A stretch of 11,819 nucleotides of DNA from an uncultured Aliiroseovarius sp. (GTDB taxonomy: Bacteria; Pseudomonadota; Alphaproteobacteria; Rhodobacterales; Rhodobacteraceae). The position numbers were made by a program, and so were the translations under genes. The stretch is from NCBI GenBank assembly GCA_938023895.1, contig CALJDH010000324.1, positions 1-11,819 on the forward strand. Reading direction: 5' to 3'. How positions within the stretch are numbered: position 1 is the first letter of the stretch; the number at the start of each line of letters is the position of its first letter. Of this stretch, positions 1-7,452 are shown piece after piece. The notes under the pieces were generated by a model. It saw only the letters and a list, made by a program, of their open reading frames with translations, was not told the origin of the DNA and did not search any database.

Positions 1-25
1 GCAACCTAGCTAGGGAGATGCGCTC

Positions 26-592
26 GTGTCACACGCCGACGACCACGAAGGAACCCGCCGGGATTTCCTTTACTATGCGACCGGTGGCGCCGCAGCCGTA
101 ACGGCTGGTGCTGCTGTTTGGCCGCTCGTCAATCAAATGAACCCCTCTGCCGATGTTCGGGCGCTCAGCTCGATCCGCGTTGATATTGCTGACGTTGCCG
201 TCGGCAGCCAGATCACCGTGAAGTGGCTGGGCAAACCGGTATTCATCCGCCGCCGTACTCAGGAAGAAATCGATGTTGCTCGTGCAGACAACACCGCCGA
301 CAACCTGATCGACGCGTTTGCTCGTAACGACAACCGCGATGCGGCCCTGTCGGCTGACGACCAGAACCGCGCGATGGACGAAGCTGGTGAATGGCTGGTG
401 ATGATGGGTGTGTGTACCCACCTTGGCTGTGTGCCTCTGGGCGACGGCGCTGGCGAGTTTGGCGGCTGGTACTGCCCCTGCCACGGTTCGCACTACGACA
501 CCTCGGGCCGTATCCGCAAAGGTCCGGCACCTGAAAACCTGCCCGTTCCCGTCGCCGAGTTCGTCGACGAAACGACGATCAAACTGGGATAA
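26..592 (+). CDS. petA: Ubiquinol-cytochrome c reductase, Rieske iron-sulfur subunit
   Basis: This is the [2Fe-2S] subunit of the cytochrome bc1 complex. It takes the first electron from ubiquinol at the Qo site and passes it to cytochrome c1 at the periplasmic face of the inner membrane. The 188-residue protein starts with a twin-arginine-type signal anchor ([11 protein letters not shown], residues 11-21, then a hydrophobic stretch to about 36) and a short hinge (about 38-49). The cluster-binding boxes are CTHLGC (130-135) and CPCHGSHY (150-157). Cluster ligands are C130, H132, C150 and H153, C135/C152 form the usual disulfide, and S155 and Y157 are the hydrogen-bonding residues that raise the potential. 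Length and the acidic insert at about 90-120 are normal for alphaproteobacteria. The start is GTG at 26, chosen because GGGAG (13-17) lies 8 bases upstream; the ATG at 18 is in another frame. It is first of three co-directional genes, 11 bases before petB. The identification is firm. Confidence 0.97.
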   Translation: MSHADDHEGTRRDFLYYATGGAAAVTAGAAVWPLVNQMNPSADVRALSSIRVDIADVAVGSQITVKWLGKPVFIRRRTQEEIDVARADNTADNLIDAFARNDNRDAALSADDQNRAMDEAGEWLVMMGVCTHLGCVPLGDGAGEFGGWYCPCHGSHYDTSGRIRKGPAPENLPVPVAEFVDETTIKLG

Positions 593-603
593 GGGAGGCT
601 TAC

Positions 604-1917
604 ATGTCTGGAATTCCTCACGATCACTACGAGCCCAAGTCGGGCTTTGAAAAGTGGCTGGACGAGCGTCTGCCCATCGTTGGCCTTGCCTATGGCACGC
701 TGATGATCCCCACCCCGAAAAACCTGAACTGGTGGTGGATTTGGGGCATCGTACTGGCGTTCTGCCTGGTGATGCAGATTGTCACCGGTATCATTCTGGT
801 GATGCACTACACCCCGCATGTTGATCTGGCATTTGCTTCGGTCGAACACATCATGCGTAACGTGAACGGCGGTCACATGATCCGCTATATTCACATGAAC
901 GGCGCATCGCTGTTCTTCCTTGCTGTGTACATCCACATCTTCCGTGGCCTGTTCTACGGTTCGTACAAAGCCCCCCGCGAGATCACATGGATCGTCGGCA
1001 TGATCATCTATCTTCTGATGATGGCCACCGGCTTCATGGGTTACGTTCTGCCTTGGGGTCAGATGTCCTTCTGGGGCGCAACGGTTATCACCGGCCTGTT
1101 CGGTGCGATCCCGTTTATCGGCGAGCCGCTGCAGACCTTCCTTTTGGGCGGACCTGCTGTGGACAACGCCACGCTGAACCGCTTCTTCTCGCTGCACTAC
1201 CTGCTGCCCTTCGTGATCGCCGCGCTTGTCGCCGTTCACATCTGGGCCTTCCACACCACGGGCAACAACAACCCGACCGGTGTTGAGGTTCGCCGTGGTT
1301 CGAAAGAAGAAGCCAAGAAAGACACTCTGCCGTTCTGGCCCTACTTCGTGATCAAAGACCTGTTCGCGCTGGGCCTGATCCTGGTTGGTTTCTTCGCAAT
1401 CGTCGGCTTCATGCCCAACTATCTGGGTCACCCCGACAACTACATCGAGGCAAACGCTCTGGCGACGCCCGCACACATCGTTCCGGAATGGTACTTCCTG
1501 CCGTTCTACGCGATCCTGCGTGCCTTCACTGCGGACGTTTGGGTTGTGCAGCTGGTCAGCTTCGTGACCGGTGGCATCATCGACGCGAAATTCTTCGGCG
1601 TGCTGGCCATGTTCGGCGCCATCATCGTGATGGCTCTGGCACCTTGGCTGGACACTTCGTCGGTACGTTCGGGTCAGTATCGCCCTGCCTTCAAATGGTG
1701 GTACCGCCTGCTGCTGATCGACTTCGTCGTTCTGATGTGGGTTGGCGCTCGTGACACGAACTTCCCGCATGACTGGATTTCGCTGATCGGGTCGACCTAC
1801 TGGTTCGCCTACTTCCTGGTTATCCTGCCGCTGCTGGGTCTGTTCGAGAAACCGCAGACGCCTCCGGCAACGATCGAGGAAGACTTCAACGCCCACTATC
1901 CCGGCGCAGCCGAGTGA
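604..1917 (+). CDS. petB: Cytochrome b of the bc1 complex
   Basis: This is the membrane-embedded diheme subunit of ubiquinol-cytochrome c reductase. It holds hemes bL and bH and forms the Qo and Qi quinone sites. The 437-residue protein is full length for the bacterial type and has eight predicted membrane helices. Axial heme ligands are visible as two histidine pairs, H97/H198 and H111/H212, the same numbering as in R. capsulatus. The Qo-site PEWY motif is at residues 294-297, with E295 as the conserved proton-accepting glutamate. The loop rich in charged residues at about 228-242 ([11 protein letters not shown]) lies on the cytoplasmic side between helices D and E. The ATG at 604 is preceded by a strong Shine-Dalgarno sequence (AGGGAGG, about 592-598). 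It sits between petA and petC, with only 14 bases before the petC start. No key residue is missing, and expression together with petA and petC is expected. Confidence 0.98.
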   Translation: MSGIPHDHYEPKSGFEKWLDERLPIVGLAYGTLMIPTPKNLNWWWIWGIVLAFCLVMQIVTGIILVMHYTPHVDLAFASVEHIMRNVNGGHMIRYIHMNGASLFFLAVYIHIFRGLFYGSYKAPREITWIVGMIIYLLMMATGFMGYVLPWGQMSFWGATVITGLFGAIPFIGEPLQTFLLGGPAVDNATLNRFFSLHYLLPFVIAALVAVHIWAFHTTGNNNPTGVEVRRGSKEEAKKDTLPFWPYFVIKDLFALGLILVGFFAIVGFMPNYLGHPDNYIEANALATPAHIVPEWYFLPFYAILRAFTADVWVVQLVSFVTGGIIDAKFFGVLAMFGAIIVMALAPWLDTSSVRSGQYRPAFKWWYRLLLIDFVVLMWVGARDTNFPHDWISLIGSTYWFAYFLVILPLLGLFEKPQTPPATIEEDFNAHYPGAAE

Positions 1918-1931
1918 GAGGATTGAGAACA

Positions 1932-2729
1932 ATGATCAAACAACTCACAGCATCCGCGATCGTCGCTCTGGGTCTCGCCACTGGCGCGGCTCAGGCCGCT
2001 GGCGCCGGCGGTGAAGTCCATGACACGGCCTTCTCGTTCGAGGGTCCGTTCGGCAAGTACGACAAGGAACAACTGCGTCGTGGCCTGAAAGTGTACACCG
2101 AGGTCTGCTCGGCCTGTCACGGTCTGCGCTACGTTCCGCTGCGTACCCTGTCGGACAAAGGTGGCCCCGAGTACACCGAGGACGAAGTGCGCGCCTATGC
2201 CGCCGAAAACTTCACCATCTACGATCCGGAACTGGATGACGACCGCGCCCGCGTGCCGGCTGACTTCTTCCCGACCGTATCGGGTGAAGGCATGGGTCCC
2301 GACCTGTCGCTGATGGCCAAAGCCCGCGCTGGCTTCCACGGCCCGGCCGGCACCGGCATCAACCAGCTGGTCAAAGGCATGGGTGGCGCTGAATACATCG
2401 CCTCGTTCCTGACGGCCTTCAACGGCAAAGAACAGGAAGTCGCTGGTCAGTACCTGAACGGCAACGACGTGTTCCCGGGCGGCTGGACCTCGATGCCTCC
2501 GCAGCTGGAAGATGGCACCGTCGAATTCGACGATGGCCACAACAACTCGGCCCATCACCTGGCCGAAGATGTTGCAGCCTTTCTGATGTGGACTGCCGAG
2601 CCCAAGATGATGGCCCGCAAACAGACCGGCTTTATCTCGGTCCTGATGCTGGTCCTGCTGACCTCGCTTCTGTACCTGACCAACAAGAAGCTTTGGGCTC
2701 CGCACAAGGGCAAAAAATTCGACGCATAA
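1932..2729 (+). CDS. petC: Cytochrome c1 of the bc1 complex
   Basis: This membrane-anchored c-type cytochrome carries electrons from the Rieske protein to soluble or membrane cytochrome c. The 265-residue precursor has a Sec signal peptide (about 1-22, ending GAAQA), the heme attachment motif CSACH (C59, C62, H63), the distal heme ligand M188 in a SMPPQL context, and a C-terminal membrane anchor (about 233-249) followed by a lysine-rich tail. I chose the ATG at 1932 over a GTG at 1914 in the same frame. The ATG gives a clean signal peptide and is preceded by GAGAGGA, whereas the GTG overlaps the petB stop and would add six residues in front of the signal. The only cysteines are the two that bind heme, so the second disulfide known from Rhodobacter cytochrome c1 is absent; see findings. 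It is the last gene of the operon, followed by a terminator. Confidence 0.97.
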   Translation: MIKQLTASAIVALGLATGAAQAAGAGGEVHDTAFSFEGPFGKYDKEQLRRGLKVYTEVCSACHGLRYVPLRTLSDKGGPEYTEDEVRAYAAENFTIYDPELDDDRARVPADFFPTVSGEGMGPDLSLMAKARAGFHGPAGTGINQLVKGMGGAEYIASFLTAFNGKEQEVAGQYLNGNDVFPGGWTSMPPQLEDGTVEFDDGHNNSAHHLAEDVAAFLMWTAEPKMMARKQTGFISVLMLVLLTSLLYLTNKKLWAPHKGKKFDA

Positions 2730-2752
2730 GCGTTGGATTTGATGGAATAGAG

Positions 2753-2778
2753 AAGGGCGCCGCAAGGCGCCCTTTTTT
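2753..2778 (+). terminator. Rho-independent terminator of petABC
   Basis: A perfect 7-bp stem (GGGCGCC at 2755-2761 with GGCGCCC at 2766-2772) closes a GCAA tetraloop and runs into six T residues (2773-2778). Two A-T pairs can extend the stem outward. It starts 24 bases after the petC stop, where the operon should end. On the opposite strand the same hairpin is followed by TTCTCT rather than a T run, so it may also weakly stop the convergent catabolic transcript. Confidence 0.93.
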
Positions 2779-2780
2779 GT

Positions 2781-2859
2781 TGTCCGCTGAACGAGGAGGG
2801 ATGTCCGTGTTGCGGACAGAACCGCCACTCACCCAACTGAGTGCCACATCTGCCGGCAG
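2781..2859. repeat. Cluster of small inverted repeats in the convergent spacer
   Basis: Three short dyads lie between the petC terminator and the end of the aminotransferase gene. They are TGTCCG/CGGACA (2802-2807 with 2813-2818, 5-base loop), CACTCA/TGAGTG (2826-2831 with 2838-2843, 6-base loop), and the 10-bp palindrome CTGCCGGCAG (2850-2859). A further copy TGTCCGC (2781-2787) can pair instead with GCGGACA (2812-2818), so two foldings exclude each other. None has a T run, so none is a classical terminator. They may act as 3' end structures of the leftward transcript or be chance. Confidence 0.35.
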
Positions 2860-2885
2860 TTCAAAGCAGACCAGCGGGAAGAACG

Positions 2886-4163
2886 CTATTCGGCACTAAG
2901 TGATTGCACCGCCATCCGAACCGCATTTTGTGTTAACTCAAGATCCATCGCGGATATCGCCAAAGACGGATAGAGCTTGCCGGGTGACTTAAAAATGCCA
3001 TGTCGTCGTAGCGTTGCGTTGTAAGTCGCGTTGCGCTGCGGGTCATCGTGTTTGGCGGTCCGGTAGTCCCGGCAGGTGCCGCTTGTGAAGAAGATGTCGA
3101 ACAGGGTCTCGTCCCCACATATCTGGTGCGGAATATCCGCCGCGCTCAACGCCTCGCTTTGCATGTCTTGCAGCTGTTTCCCGATGGCGCGCAGGCGGTC
3201 ATAGTTGCCCTCGCGCCGCAGGATCTCCATCGTTTTCAGCCCCGCGGCTGCCGCAATCGGGTTCCCCGATAACGTGCCCAGTTGCATCAGCCACTTATCC
3301 GCGCCGACGCTGGACTTGTCGAAATGCTGCATGATCTCGGCACTTGCGCCAAGCGCGGCCAGAGGGAAGCCGCCGCCGATGATCTTGCCCAAGGTGCAGA
3401 TGTCGGGCGTCACGCCATAGCGTTCCTGCGCGCCGCCATAGGCCAGCCGGAAGCCCGTTACGATCTCGTCGAAAATCAGCAGAACGCTGTGCTTGTCACA
3501 CAGATCACGCAGCCCTTGCAGATAGCCCGGATCGGCGGGAATGATCCGTTGCAACGGCTCGACGATGATCGCGGCGACGTCGTTGTGCTCGGTCAGCAGC
3601 GCCTCGACCGCAGCCAGATCGTTGAACGGTGCGATCAACATCTGGTCGGCGACCCCTTGCGGAATGCCTGCGCTGTCCGGCACGGCTTGGGGGAAGTTGA
3701 CGCGGGCTTCGGGCGCAAGGCTCATCTGCGCCTCAGCGCTCATCCCGTGATAGCCGCCTTCGAATTTCAGGATCTTGTCGCGCCCGGTATAAGCGCGCGC
3801 AAGGCGGATGGCGTACATATCGGCCTCGCCCCCTGACGCGACGAACCGCACTTGTTCACAGCAGGGCACCGCATCGACGATCGCTTCGGCCAGTTCGATG
3901 CCTTTTGCGTTGTTCGCAAAGAAGGTCATGCCCTTGGGGAGTTGCTCCAGCACGGCTTCCATGACCTCGGGGTGGCCATGGCCCAAAAGCATCGGACCGG
4001 ACCCGATCAGATAGTCGATATATTCGTTCCCATCCTCGTCCCAGACATGACTGCCTTCCCCGCGCGCGATGACAATGCCGGGGTCGAAATTTCCAAAGCC
4101 GCCAGCGGGCAACACGGCGCGGGCGCGGGCGATCCAATCAGCTTGAGAGGTCAGTTTCTGCAT
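2886..4163 (-). CDS. Class III PLP-dependent aminotransferase, GSAM-like
   Basis: This 425-residue enzyme belongs to fold-type I, class III aminotransferases and resembles glutamate-1-semialdehyde 2,1-aminomutase (HemL). Visible features are the N-terminal D-x-D-G-N-EYIDY segment (42-51), the phosphate-binding region ASGGEADMYAIRLARAYTG (109-127), the aromatic pair Y138-H139 that stacks on the cofactor, D232 in LIFDEIVTGFR for the pyridine nitrogen, and K260 in TLGKIIGGG as the Schiff-base lysine. All catalytic residues are present, so it should be active. HemL itself is unlikely because the gene is the last of a catabolic operon, only 3 bases after the preceding enzyme. A role in removing the amino group of a demethylated pathway intermediate is inferred; the amino donor and keto product are unknown. 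The ATG at 4163 has a GGAG element about 6 bases upstream. Confidence 0.9.
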   Translation of the reverse strand: MQKLTSQADWIARARAVLPAGGFGNFDPGIVIARGEGSHVWDEDGNEYIDYLIGSGPMLLGHGHPEVMEAVLEQLPKGMTFFANNAKGIELAEAIVDAVPCCEQVRFVASGGEADMYAIRLARAYTGRDKILKFEGGYHGMSAEAQMSLAPEARVNFPQAVPDSAGIPQGVADQMLIAPFNDLAAVEALLTEHNDVAAIIVEPLQRIIPADPGYLQGLRDLCDKHSVLLIFDEIVTGFRLAYGGAQERYGVTPDICTLGKIIGGGFPLAALGASAEIMQHFDKSSVGADKWLMQLGTLSGNPIAAAAGLKTMEILRREGNYDRLRAIGKQLQDMQSEALSAADIPHQICGDETLFDIFFTSGTCRDYRTAKHDDPQRNATYNATLRRHGIFKSPGKLYPSLAISAMDLELTQNAVRMAVQSLSAE

Positions 4164-4166
4164 GGG

Positions 4167-5270
4167 TCACTCCAGTTCAAGAATGGGGGTTCCAAGGATG
4201 TCCGGGTCAGGCGTGACACCAAGCCCCGGACCATCAGGCGGGGCGATGCGCCCATCCTTGCGGGTCGGGCAATCGGGCGCAATGCGCGGGCCGACATAGG
4301 ACGACAGATCGCAGGTATTCAGCAGCGCGCCTTGCGGGGTCGAGGCCGCGAAATGCAGCGATGCCGCCGTTACGATGTCCGATCCCCAAGTGCATTCGGC
4401 GCAGATCTCCGCCCCCAGATGCACGGTCAAATCGCGGGCGCGGCGCGTGGCAGAGAGCCCGCCGAATTTCGACAGCTTCAAGGCGACCGCATCCAACACG
4501 CCAAGCTCATGCGCGCGGATGAGCGACGCCAGATCGAAGGCGCCTTCGTCGACTTTCATGGGCAGGCCCGTTGCCTGCCGAACCGCGGCGCAATCCTCAA
4601 GCGTTTTGCAGGGCTGCTCTAGCATCACGTCCAGATGGGCCACCGCGCGGCCCGTCCGCGTGGCCTGCAACTTGGTCGCCCCACAGTTCCAGTCGCCATA
4701 GACGAGGGGACCTTCCCCCACCGCCTCGCGCACTTTGGTCAAACGCTCGGCATCGGCCTGCCAATCGGCGTCGGCGCCCAGCTTGACCTGAAACTGCCGG
4801 ATGCCCGTGGCATACGCCTCGCGCGCAATCAGCGCCATGTCGTCGGGTGCGATGCAGGTGATCGAGTGATACAGCGGCATGTCTGCGCGGGTGCGCCCGC
4901 CAAGCAACGCATAAAGCGGCTGTCCGGTCGCCTTTCCGAACAGATCCCAAAGCGCCATGTCGACGATGGATTTCGCATGGAGATGCCCCTGCAGAAATCC
5001 ATCCAACTTGCGCATGGGCGCATCCACACCAAAGGGCGAGACGCCAAGGATTTCCGGTGCCATTTCCACGACCGCGCTGGGGACGCCATCCGCAAAGGCC
5101 GGCAGATAATGCGGGATCGGGCAGACCTCGCCCCAGCCTTTCAGTCCGGTGTCCGTTTCCAGACACAGGACATGGCTTTTAACCGTGTCGCAGGTTTTCC
5201 CCTCGGCCATGTAATAAGTTTCATGGCTGGTCAGGTCGACGGACCACAGAGAGGTCTTGGTAACTTTCAT
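4167..5270 (-). CDS. Enolase-superfamily enzyme, betaine 2-epimerase-like
   Basis: This 367-residue protein is a complete mandelate racemase/muconate lactonizing enzyme family member: N-terminal capping domain (about 1-125), then a TIM barrel. Metal ligands are D193, E218 (in EQPC) and D241 (in KVDEG); the acid/base lysines are K163 (QVKLG) and K265 (KLSKFGG). From memory, 4-hydroxyproline betaine 2-epimerase (HpbD) has its lysines at the same positions and a similar QxK strand. It also has a Tyr near position 56 and a Trp in a D-x-W-G-G-D segment that cradle the quaternary ammonium. Here Y55 (PHY) and W295 (ECTWGSD) match both. An epimerase or racemase acting on a betaine alpha-carbon is therefore the best guess, but the substrate is inferred. 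The start ATG overlaps the stop of the upstream paralogue (ATGA, 5267-5270), so translation is probably coupled; no good Shine-Dalgarno sequence is seen. Confidence 0.88.
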   Translation of the reverse strand: MKVTKTSLWSVDLTSHETYYMAEGKTCDTVKSHVLCLETDTGLKGWGEVCPIPHYLPAFADGVPSAVVEMAPEILGVSPFGVDAPMRKLDGFLQGHLHAKSIVDMALWDLFGKATGQPLYALLGGRTRADMPLYHSITCIAPDDMALIAREAYATGIRQFQVKLGADADWQADAERLTKVREAVGEGPLVYGDWNCGATKLQATRTGRAVAHLDVMLEQPCKTLEDCAAVRQATGLPMKVDEGAFDLASLIRAHELGVLDAVALKLSKFGGLSATRRARDLTVHLGAEICAECTWGSDIVTAASLHFAASTPQGALLNTCDLSSYVGPRIAPDCPTRKDGRIAPPDGPGLGVTPDPDILGTPILELE

Positions 5271-6373
5271 GAATACACCGACACGGGATTGCCCAGCACC
5301 TTTTCTTCAGGATGAACCCCAAGGCCCGGAGCTTCGGGCAGGTGCAGATGCCCGTCAACGTTGCGCGGCCCACGCCCATCTGCAATGTCGACCGTAACCA
5401 TGTCTTGGCAAGCCCAGACGGCATGGCAGTTCTCGTCGGGGATGGTCGCGGCCAAATGAAGCGCTTCGGTATCCGCCAGAACCGACCCGCCGGTGGCCAT
5501 GACGAACATGTCGAGCCCATGCGCCAGCGCAACGTCCCGCATCCGCGCTGCTTTGGTCAAGCCACCAACACGGTTCAGTTTGATGTGGAGTATTTCGGCC
5601 AGCCCATCGCGCGCGATCCGCGTCGCGTCTTGCAAGGTGACCAACGTCTCGTCCACGGACACGGGCGCGGCATGTTTGCCGCTGATCGCCGCAATATCAT
5701 CTAACGTCTCGCAGGGCTGCTCGAACATGACGTTCAGGTCCTCGCAGGCCCGCATCACACGCAAAGCCTGTTGCCGCGTCCAACCACGGTTGACGTCATA
5801 AAGCACGATCTCTCCGTCGCGACGGATACTTTCCACATCGCGAACACGGGCAATATCACGTTCCACGTCTCCACCGATCTTTACCGAGTGCGCTACGTAT
5901 CCCCTCTTTCGATACCGCTCGATCACTTCTCGGGTTTCTTCGACAGTTTTCGCCCCAACGGACGAGGCAATCGGGCGCGGAGTGCGTGACCCGCCACCCA
6001 TCAGATCGGCAATCGGCAGGCCAGCTGCCTGACCCGCAATGTCCCAGCATGCCATATCAATTGGGCTTTTTGCATAAAGGTGGCCCGGCAAAGCCAGATC
6101 CATCGCGCGTTCCACATCCAGCACGCGGCGCGGGTCAAGGCCAAGGACAAATGGCGCCATGGTCTGTATCCCCGCTCGGATGCCCGGTCCGTGGGCGGGC
6201 ACATAGGTGTGCCCCCACGGCGTGCCTTCGCCCCAGCCGATGATGCCTGCATCAGTTTCGACTTTGACCAGCGTGGCATCCAGCACCTCGAACTTCAGCC
6301 TTCCGCCAGACAGCCAATAGGGATGCTCTAGCGGCAGGTCGATTTGAAAGACTGAGATGCGCGTTATCTTCAT
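5267..6373 (-). CDS. Enolase-superfamily enzyme (MR/MLE group), second paralogue
   Basis: This 368-residue protein is a distant paralogue of the next gene in the operon, with the same layout and no gap in the core. The catalytic set is intact: K165 (SVKIGG), D193 (YDVNRGW), E218 (EQPC), D241 (VDET) and K265 (KLNRVGG). The segment that in its neighbour reads E-C-T-W-G-S-D reads M-A-T-G-G-S-V here (292-298), so the Trp and acidic residue that would bind a quaternary amine are absent. The capping domain keeps W20, the WGEGTPWGHTY stretch (47-57) and Y57. It likely acts on a different intermediate. The conserved HSVKIGG strand recalls hydroxyproline dehydratase-type members, but that is a weak resemblance from memory. 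Epimerase, racemase, dehydratase and cycloisomerase are all possible. Its ATG overlaps the stop of the upstream dehydrogenase gene (ATGA, 6370-6373). Confidence 0.87.
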   Translation of the reverse strand: MKITRISVFQIDLPLEHPYWLSGGRLKFEVLDATLVKVETDAGIIGWGEGTPWGHTYVPAHGPGIRAGIQTMAPFVLGLDPRRVLDVERAMDLALPGHLYAKSPIDMACWDIAGQAAGLPIADLMGGGSRTPRPIASSVGAKTVEETREVIERYRKRGYVAHSVKIGGDVERDIARVRDVESIRRDGEIVLYDVNRGWTRQQALRVMRACEDLNVMFEQPCETLDDIAAISGKHAAPVSVDETLVTLQDATRIARDGLAEILHIKLNRVGGLTKAARMRDVALAHGLDMFVMATGGSVLADTEALHLAATIPDENCHAVWACQDMVTVDIADGRGPRNVDGHLHLPEAPGLGVHPEEKVLGNPVSVYS

Positions 6374-7452
6374 GGTGTCACCACTATGTTGCCGACGTGT
6401 TTCTTTGCGATGAATGCTGCTTGTGCTTCGCGTAGTTGCTCAAGGGGGTACGCGGCGGCCAACAGCGACTTGATCTCGTCCTCTTCAATATAGCGGATGA
6501 GGTTTGGCATGACCTGAGGCGGGATCACCGTTGACCCGGTGAACGTCAGATCGCGCAGATAGAAGGTGCGCAGGTCCAGCTCGACCATCGGCCCTGCAAT
6601 TGCACCAGAACAGGTATAGCGCCCGCCACGCTCGAGGATGTCGACAAGGGTTGGCCAATAGGGGCCGCCCACAACATCCGCAACGACGCTGATCTTTTCA
6701 CCCCCAAGCGCCGCGCGCAGGTTTTCGGGTGCGCGCGGCAGGATCACATCGGGTCCAAGCGCAGCGACCTCATCGTGCTTCGTCTCTGAGGACATAGCGA
6801 TGACGCGCGCGCCACGACGCTTGGCCAGTTGTACCAATGCGCCCCCCACGCCGCCCGATGCACCGGGGACAAGCACCGTGTCTTTCGCGGTGACATTGGC
6901 GCGGGTCAGCATGCCTTCGGCGGTGGAATAGGAACAGGAAAATGTCGCGAGCTCTGCATCCGTCAGGTCGGATTGTACCGCCAACGCGTTGCGCGCGGGG
7001 ATGGTGGTGTACTCGGCAAAGCCTCCATCCCGTTCTGACCCATAATAGCCAGTCTTGTTGATGTTTTCCGGATCATCTGCGTCGCGCAGCCAGTTGTCTG
7101 TGATTACACGCTCTCCGATCCGGCTTGCATCTACACCGTCGCCAACAGCCACGATTTCGCCGCAGACATCTGCTCCTTGAATACGTGGGAAGGTGATCGG
7201 AGCGCCTCCCCATGTAGGATCGTCTTTGCCGACCTCGTCAAACGCCCCACCCGTCGTCGCGTCGGTCACGGTCTTGGAGTACCAACCCGAGCGCGTGTTC
7301 ACGTCCGTGTTGTTCAATCCGCAGGCCCCGACTCGGATTAGCACCTCGCCCGGCGCAGGGTCGGGGCGCGGCCAGTCGGTGTGCAACACCATCTGGTCAA
7401 GGTCGCCGTGCCCTATCGTGACCATCGCTTTCATTGTGTCGGGAATTGTCAT
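6370..7452 (-). CDS. Medium-chain dehydrogenase, quinone-oxidoreductase type
   Basis: This 360-residue protein has a GroES-like N-terminal domain (about 8-150) and a Rossmann domain with the nucleotide-binding loop PGASGGVGGALVQLAK (196-211). The end of the second Rossmann strand (IAMSSETK, 219-225) has serines instead of Asp/Glu, which points to NADP(H). The four-cysteine structural zinc lobe of alcohol dehydrogenases is missing, and the usual GHE catalytic-zinc motif reads GAD (93-95), although C44 and C173 occupy places where zinc ligands could sit. A zinc-free, quinone oxidoreductase-like or enoyl reductase-like activity is therefore more likely than a classical alcohol dehydrogenase. A roughly 30-residue insertion follows residue 57. 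The ATG at 7452 overlaps the stop of the upstream flavoprotein gene (ATGA, 7449-7452) and has AAGGA upstream. In the pathway it probably oxidises or reduces an intermediate; which one is unknown. Confidence 0.85.
   Translation of the reverse strand: MTIPDTMKAMVTIGHGDLDQMVLHTDWPRPDPAPGEVLIRVGACGLNNTDVNTRSGWYSKTVTDATTGGAFDEVGKDDPTWGGAPITFPRIQGADVCGEIVAVGDGVDASRIGERVITDNWLRDADDPENINKTGYYGSERDGGFAEYTTIPARNALAVQSDLTDAELATFSCSYSTAEGMLTRANVTAKDTVLVPGASGGVGGALVQLAKRRGARVIAMSSETKHDEVAALGPDVILPRAPENLRAALGGEKISVVADVVGGPYWPTLVDILERGGRYTCSGAIAGPMVELDLRTFYLRDLTFTGSTVIPPQVMPNLIRYIEEDEIKSLLAAAYPLEQLREAQAAFIAKKHVGNIVVTP

Noticed and set aside
1914..1931. GTG start for cytochrome c1 at 1914
   Set aside because: It overlaps the petB stop and adds charged residues before the signal peptide. 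The ATG at 1932 has its own GAGAGGA element.
493..1932. 479-codon open frame on the minus strand across petB
   Set aside because: It is the antisense shadow of a certain cytochrome b gene. Its product is low in complexity, rich in His, Gln, Asp and Arg, and resembles no family.
2801..2899. Short + strand frame of about 30 codons, with AGGAGG (2794-2799) and an ATG at 2801 or GTG at 2807
   Set aside because: The ribosome-binding spacing is good only for the GTG, the gene would follow a strong terminator without a visible promoter, and its end overlaps the opposed aminotransferase gene. The peptide has no recognisable feature.
2886..4163. Calling the aminotransferase hemL
   Set aside because: Sequence features are GSAM-like, but the operon context is catabolic and a name would overstate the evidence. 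It is described as a class III aminotransferase instead.
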